64,000 nucleotides of DNA from JADKIH01 sp031367345. Its GTDB lineage: Bacteria > Bacteroidota > Bacteroidia > AKYH767-A > 2013-40CM-41-45. Position 1 is the stretch's first letter. Each line of letters begins with the position of its first letter. The stretch is from the NCBI GenBank assembly GCA_031367345.1, contig JANLPR010000118.1:186001-250000 (forward strand). Direction: 5' to 3'. The notes below the pieces were generated by a model. The model did not search any database. It was given only the letters and a program-made list of their open reading frames with translations, and was not told the origin of the DNA. A program made the position numbers and the translations under genes. This document shows positions 62,842 to 64,000 of this stretch, one piece after another.

Positions 62842-64000
62842 ATGTTGAGTCGCAAATATAGCCCTAAGAAATTAACTCTGCTCGTAATAAAATCGTTCGC
62901 AGGACCAATGTTGGTCACTTTTATTATTTCGATTTTTGTATTGCTCATGCAGTTTTTATGGAAATACATCGACGATTTAGTTGGTAAAGGACTGGAGTGG
63001 TATATCATCGTTAAACTAATGCTCTATGTATCGATTACTTTAGTTCCATTGGCATTGCCACTGGCTCTGCTCTTAGCTTCGATCATGACATTCGGGAATT
63101 TAGCCGAACATTTTGAACTCACCGCTTTTAAATCGGCCGGCGTTTCCTTGCAACGAGTCATGCGTCCCTTGGTTGTTACGGCAGTATTGATTAGTATAAG
63201 TGCGTTTATTTTCAGCAATAATATTTTGCCGTATGCCAATTTAAAAATGAATGCACTTCTGTATGATGTTCGTCAACAAAAACCTGCCTTGCTTATTCAG
63301 GAAGGAATTTTTTATAATGGGATCGACGGTTATTCAATTAAGATTGGTCAAAAAGATCGTGATGGACAAACAATTCATAACATTATGATCTATGATCACA
63401 CCGAAAATCGTGGCAATACAAAAGTGATTCTTGCCGATAAAGGAAAGATGGCTATGTCGGACGATGAACGTTATCTCATTCTCAATTTAGTAAAAGGTTA
63501 TAGCTACGAAGAGAAAGATAATCGTCCCGGAAAAAATACCCGGCCAATGATGAGAACGGAGTTTGAAGAAGAAACGATACGGATGGATTTGAGTTCGTTT
63601 AAAATGACACGCACAAACGAACAACTTTTTAGAGATAATTATCAAATGTTGAATTTGAGTCAACTTTCAGAAGCAGCCGATTCCATTGAACGAAAAATAG
63701 CTGAACGAAAGCATAATTTTAAAGGTGTTTTATTTCCTGCACTTAATATTGACACTTTCCAAACGAAAGATTTAAGATCGGTAAATTTTAAAGAAAATAA
63801 TTTCATAGCCAATTTTCCACGCGATAGAAGAGCCGGTATAGCATCAACAGCTTTGTATGGTGCAAGAAATATTAAAAGCTTAACAGAAGATACGTTTCAT
63901 GATTTAGATGCCAAGTCAAGAACACTGACTCGTCATAATATTGAATGGCAACGCAAGTTCACATTGTCGTTTGCATGTTTAATTCTCTTTTTTATTGGTG
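62842..64000 (+). CDS. LptF/LptG (YjgP/YjgQ) family permease (5' part; continues beyond window)
   Basis: The ATG at 62842 reads open to the window edge (386 codons), so the C-terminal part is missing. The N-terminus is MLSRKYSPKKLTLLVIKSFAGPMLVTFIISIFVLLMQFLWKYIDDLVGKGLEWY, typical of LptF/LptG, with early membrane helices and then a large periplasmic beta-jellyroll-like domain (from LLIQEGIFYNGIDGYSIKI). Partner subunits of the LPS-exporting ABC complex LptB2FG move LPS to the outer membrane. Whether this is LptF or LptG cannot be told. Confidence 0.9.
   Translation, partial: MLSRKYSPKKLTLLVIKSFAGPMLVTFIISIFVLLMQFLWKYIDDLVGKGLEWYIIVKLMLYVSITLVPLALPLALLLASIMTFGNLAEHFELTAFKSAGVSLQRVMRPLVVTAVLISISAFIFSNNILPYANLKMNALLYDVRQQKPALLIQEGIFYNGIDGYSIKIGQKDRDGQTIHNIMIYDHTENRGNTKVILADKGKMAMSDDERYLILNLVKGYSYEEKDNRPGKNTRPMMRTEFEEETIRMDLSSFKMTRTNEQLFRDNYQMLNLSQLSEAADSIERKIAERKHNFKGVLFPALNIDTFQTKDLRSVNFKENNFIANFPRDRRAGIASTALYGARNIKSLTEDTFHDLDAKSRTLTRHNIEWQRKFTLSFACLILFFIG

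Noticed and set aside
1..64000. Prophage, insertion sequence, integrative element or defence island
   Set aside because: No integrase, transposase, structural phage gene, toxin-antitoxin pair or nuclease cluster was seen; almost all genes are core functions in conserved contexts.

Overview
The window is chromosomal DNA of a member of the Bacteroidota. It is A+T-rich, and five or six secreted proteins end in type IX secretion (T9SS) type A sorting domains. It also has a PorD-like DUF4835 gene, a Bacteroidota-type omega subunit, an Hc1-type histone-like protein, and repeated matches to the Bacteroidota vegetative promoter (TTTG, 17-19 nt, TAnnTTTG). The genus cannot be fixed from the sequence alone; Flavobacteriales or a related order is most likely. 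Nearly all genes are core functions. I see no phage, integrase, transposase, CRISPR array or rRNA operon.

Layout. 0-8 kb: 5' part of gyrA (minus strand, runs off the left edge), clpC, fabI, recN and a secreted protein. 8-12.7 kb: ftsK, lolA and a T9SS-exported protein. 12.8-18.7 kb (minus): cinA, rpmB (L28), a secreted Xaa-Pro aminopeptidase, rpmG (L33), DUF4295, ftsY, rimO. 18.8-20.6 kb: ECF-type sigma factor, small membrane protein, DUF4197 protein. 20.6-23.3 kb: two tandem-domain universal stress proteins and a nucleoside phosphorylase. 23.4-27.9 kb: a two-gene operon of large T9SS-exported beta-propeller proteins. 28-35.9 kb: SirB1-like protein, ABC exporter, truA, PgpH-like HD phosphodiesterase, thiolase, NlpC/P60 protein. 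35.9-43.9 kb: DUF1801/YdeI-like protein, a very small sorting-domain-only protein, clpB, a T9SS protein overlapping recQ, and a methyladenine glycosylase. 44-49.7 kb: RlmI-type methyltransferase, MATE exporter, fmt, CobB-like sirtuin, DUF2179 protein, helical lipoprotein. 49.7-56.3 kb (minus): class IV aminotransferase, HAD phosphatase, rhomboid, ychF, porD, coaBC, rpoZ, bamD. 56.4-64 kb: a second choice-of-anchor B T9SS protein, an alpha-oxoamine synthase (possibly sphingolipid or sulfonolipid synthesis), Hc1-like protein, tRNA-Met, an ICMT-like membrane methyltransferase, a START-like protein, an unknown conserved protein, and the 5' part of an LptF/LptG permease gene.

Functional themes. 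Envelope biogenesis recurs (lolA, bamD, porD, lptF/G, rhomboid, NlpC/P60, T9SS cargo), with protein quality control (clpC, clpB), DNA repair and topology (gyrA, recN, recQ, mpg, ftsK), and translation (L28, L33, ftsY, rimO, truA, fmt, rlmI, tRNA-Met). Regulation is unusually readable: about a dozen promoter matches and a dozen intrinsic terminators can be placed by eye. Two terminators lie inside what look like housekeeping operons.

I did not find a convincing new defence or biosynthetic system. The items most worth following up are the 14-bp hairpin in the 5' leader of the oxoamine synthase gene, the sorting-domain-only mini-protein, the decoupling of L28 from L33 by an inserted aminopeptidase gene, the sigma factor/small membrane protein/DUF4197 set, and the paired beta-propeller exoprotein operon.
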